Below, piece by piece: positions 27,083 to 28,465 of a stretch of 28,465 nt of DNA. Numbering within the stretch: position 1 is the first letter of the stretch; each line of letters starts with the position of its first letter. The notes under the pieces are model-generated. The model had not been told where the DNA came from and made no database searches. It saw only the letters and a list, made by a program, of their open reading frames with translations. The translations under genes were made by a program, and so were the position numbers. This DNA is from Catenaria anguillulae PL171 (Eukaryota; Blastocladiomycota; Blastocladiomycetes; Blastocladiales; Catenariaceae), in assembly GCA_002102555.1 (NCBI GenBank), contig MCFL01000298.1, positions 1-28,465 on the forward strand. The letters are read 5' to 3'.

Positions 27083-28465
27083 ATGCAGCGCACGTCCTTC
27101 CAGCGGCCCACAAAGGTCAAGAACAAGACGCCCGCCGAGATCCAAATCACGGCCGAGCAAATCCTGCGCGAGTCACACGACCGGTGCCGAGCCGCTCTAC
27201 ACGCGGCCAAAGCAGCAAATCACGGACGAGGACGAGCTGCAAGACTACCGCTTCAACCGCCGCAAATGGTTCGAAGACGCCGTGCGCCGCAACCGCCATA
27301 ACGTTAGCTTGTACCTGCAATATGCTGCCTGGGAAGAGTCGCAGGGCGAGCTCGACCGTGCTTCGGTCCGTGTACGAGCGCGTGCTCGAGGTCGAGGGCC
27401 GCAAACCCGAGTATTTGGATCAAGTATGCAGAAATGGAGATGCGCAACAAAAACATCAACTTGGCCCGCAACTTGTGGGACAGGGCAGTCACGCAGTTGC
27501 CGCGCGTCGACCAGTTTTTGGTACAAGTATGCGTACATGGAGGAAATGCTCAACCAGCATGCAAAGGCGCGCCAGATTTACGAGCGGTGGATGACGTGGA
27601 AGCCCGCAGAGCCCGCTTGGGAGTCGTACATTGCGTTCGAGTCCGGTACCGCGAGGTGCAGCGTGCACGGTTGTTTACCGGCGCATGGTCGAGTGCACCC
27701 GGATCCGAAAAACTGGATCACGTACGCAAGGGTTTGAAGAGGCACAATCGGATCTTGCGGCAGCAAGGTCCGTTTTTGAACAAGCCGTGGCGTACCTGGG
27801 CGACACGCACGCCTCTCCCGAGCTCTTTATGGCGTTTGCCAAGTTTGAAACGCGCCAGGGCGACTCGACCGCCGCGGGCAATCTACACGTATGCGTTACA
27901 GACGCTGCCAAAATCCGCAGCCGACGACCTTACCGGGCCTACACCCAGTTTGAAAAGATGCAGGCGACCGGAAGTCCATCGAGCACGCCGTTGCGAGCAA
28001 GCGCAGGCACATTTACCTCGATGAGATCAAGGCCAACCCGCACAATGTCGATGCGTGGATGGACCTTGTGCGCCTCGAGGAGGATTCGGGCGATTTGGCG
28101 GCCACCAGGGATACCTATGAGCGCGCCGTCGCCAACGTGCCACCTGTCCAGGTCGATTCCGACATGGGAGCTGGCGGAACGGGCGGTGGCGCGGCGGCAA
28201 AACGGCTGTGGCGCAGGTACATTTACTTGTGGCTTCAGTACGCCGCCTTCGAAGAGGCCAAGGCGCACGACGTGGACCGCGCTCGCGCCGTGTATACACG
28301 GCACTCGACACGGTCCCGCACAAGCACTTTACGTTTGCCAAGCTGTGGATTCAGTATGCCAAGTTTATGATTCGCCAGCGCGATTTGCCCGGCGCACGCA
28401 AGCTGCGGGATTTGCTCTGGGGATTGCTCCGAAACCAAGCTTGTTCAAGGGGTACATTGACATTG
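27083..28465 (+). CDS. CLF1: Pre-mRNA splicing factor CLF1/SYF3/crooked neck (CRNKL1), C-terminus beyond window
   Basis: The start [22 protein letters not shown] and the following HAT (half-a-TPR) repeats identify the splicing factor: [119 protein letters not shown] and [23 protein letters not shown]1 is a scaffold of the Prp19-associated (NTC) complex and joins the spliceosome around activation. Conserved protein jumps between all three frames about ten times within 1.38 kb (for example near 27183, 27360, 27420, 27520, 27650, 27730, 27890, 27935, 28300), always resuming at the next expected residue. As the gene is essential in yeast and no other copy is visible here, base-call indels are the likely cause. 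The right end is cut by the window. Confidence 0.96.

Noticed and set aside
1-28465. tRNA, rRNA, CRISPR, transposon or virus-like sequences
   Set aside because: I looked for T-loop-like GTTCGANNC boxes, spaced direct repeats, terminal repeats and transposase or reverse-transcriptase motifs and found none that hold up.

Overview
This window is nuclear DNA from a zoosporic fungus, most likely a blastocladiomycete (Catenaria, Blastocladiella or Allomyces relative). The strongest evidence is a rhodopsin-guanylyl cyclase fusion gene (RhGC), the photoreceptor of zoospore phototaxis, whose reading frames match the blastoclad RhGC proteins I remember almost residue for residue. Flagellar genes (CFAP299 and a large ASH-domain protein), a gene every 2 kb, and short GT-AG introns (mostly 64-98 nt, with CTGAT/CTAAC-like branch sites) agree with this. 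I see no virus-like or transposable element, no CRISPR array and no tRNA or rRNA gene.

Layout. 1-618 (-): CFAP299, running off the left edge. 1403-3438 (+): RhGC, head-to-head with CFAP299 across about 0.8 kb. 4061-5221 (+): a SYP7-like Qc-SNARE. 5579-6959 (+): an unrecognised three-helix membrane protein. 7106-8992 (-): a probable KICSTOR subunit 2 (KICS2). 9365-13852 (+): a 1.5-kilo-residue protein of repeated ASH/MSP-type beta domains. 13953-14348 (-): signal peptidase subunit SPC1. 14706-15452 (+): a small protein with possible HAPSTR1 similarity. 15453-16701: gene-free, holding a decayed ~205-bp tandem duplication. 16702-20577 (+): a single-exon RNA-repair multienzyme (2H phosphoesterase + EEP nuclease + poly(A)-polymerase-like nucleotidyltransferase + MJ1316). 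20842-22560 (+): a mostly disordered protein ending in a Rieske domain. 22913-25302 (-): an AAAP/SLC38-type amino-acid transporter. 25671-26711 (-): NBP35/NUBP1. 27083 to the right edge (+): the HAT-repeat splicing factor CLF1/crooked neck.

How the genes relate. The left end is a zoospore sensing/motility pair: a light-driven cGMP producer beside an axonemal gene, with a further probable ciliary gene (ASH protein) 6 kb away. The remainder is mixed housekeeping: secretion (SPC1, SNARE), nutrient/TORC1 signalling (KICS2, amino-acid transporter), cytosolic Fe-S assembly (NBP35, near a Rieske-type Fe-S protein), RNA repair and splicing. No operon-like logic is expected.

Sequence quality is uneven. 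CFAP299 and RhGC (1-3438) and CLF1 (27083-28465) contain many single-base frame changes, while none is needed in about 23 kb between them. Because CLF1 is normally essential and conserved protein sequence continues across every break, I read these as assembly/sequencing indels rather than pseudogenes.
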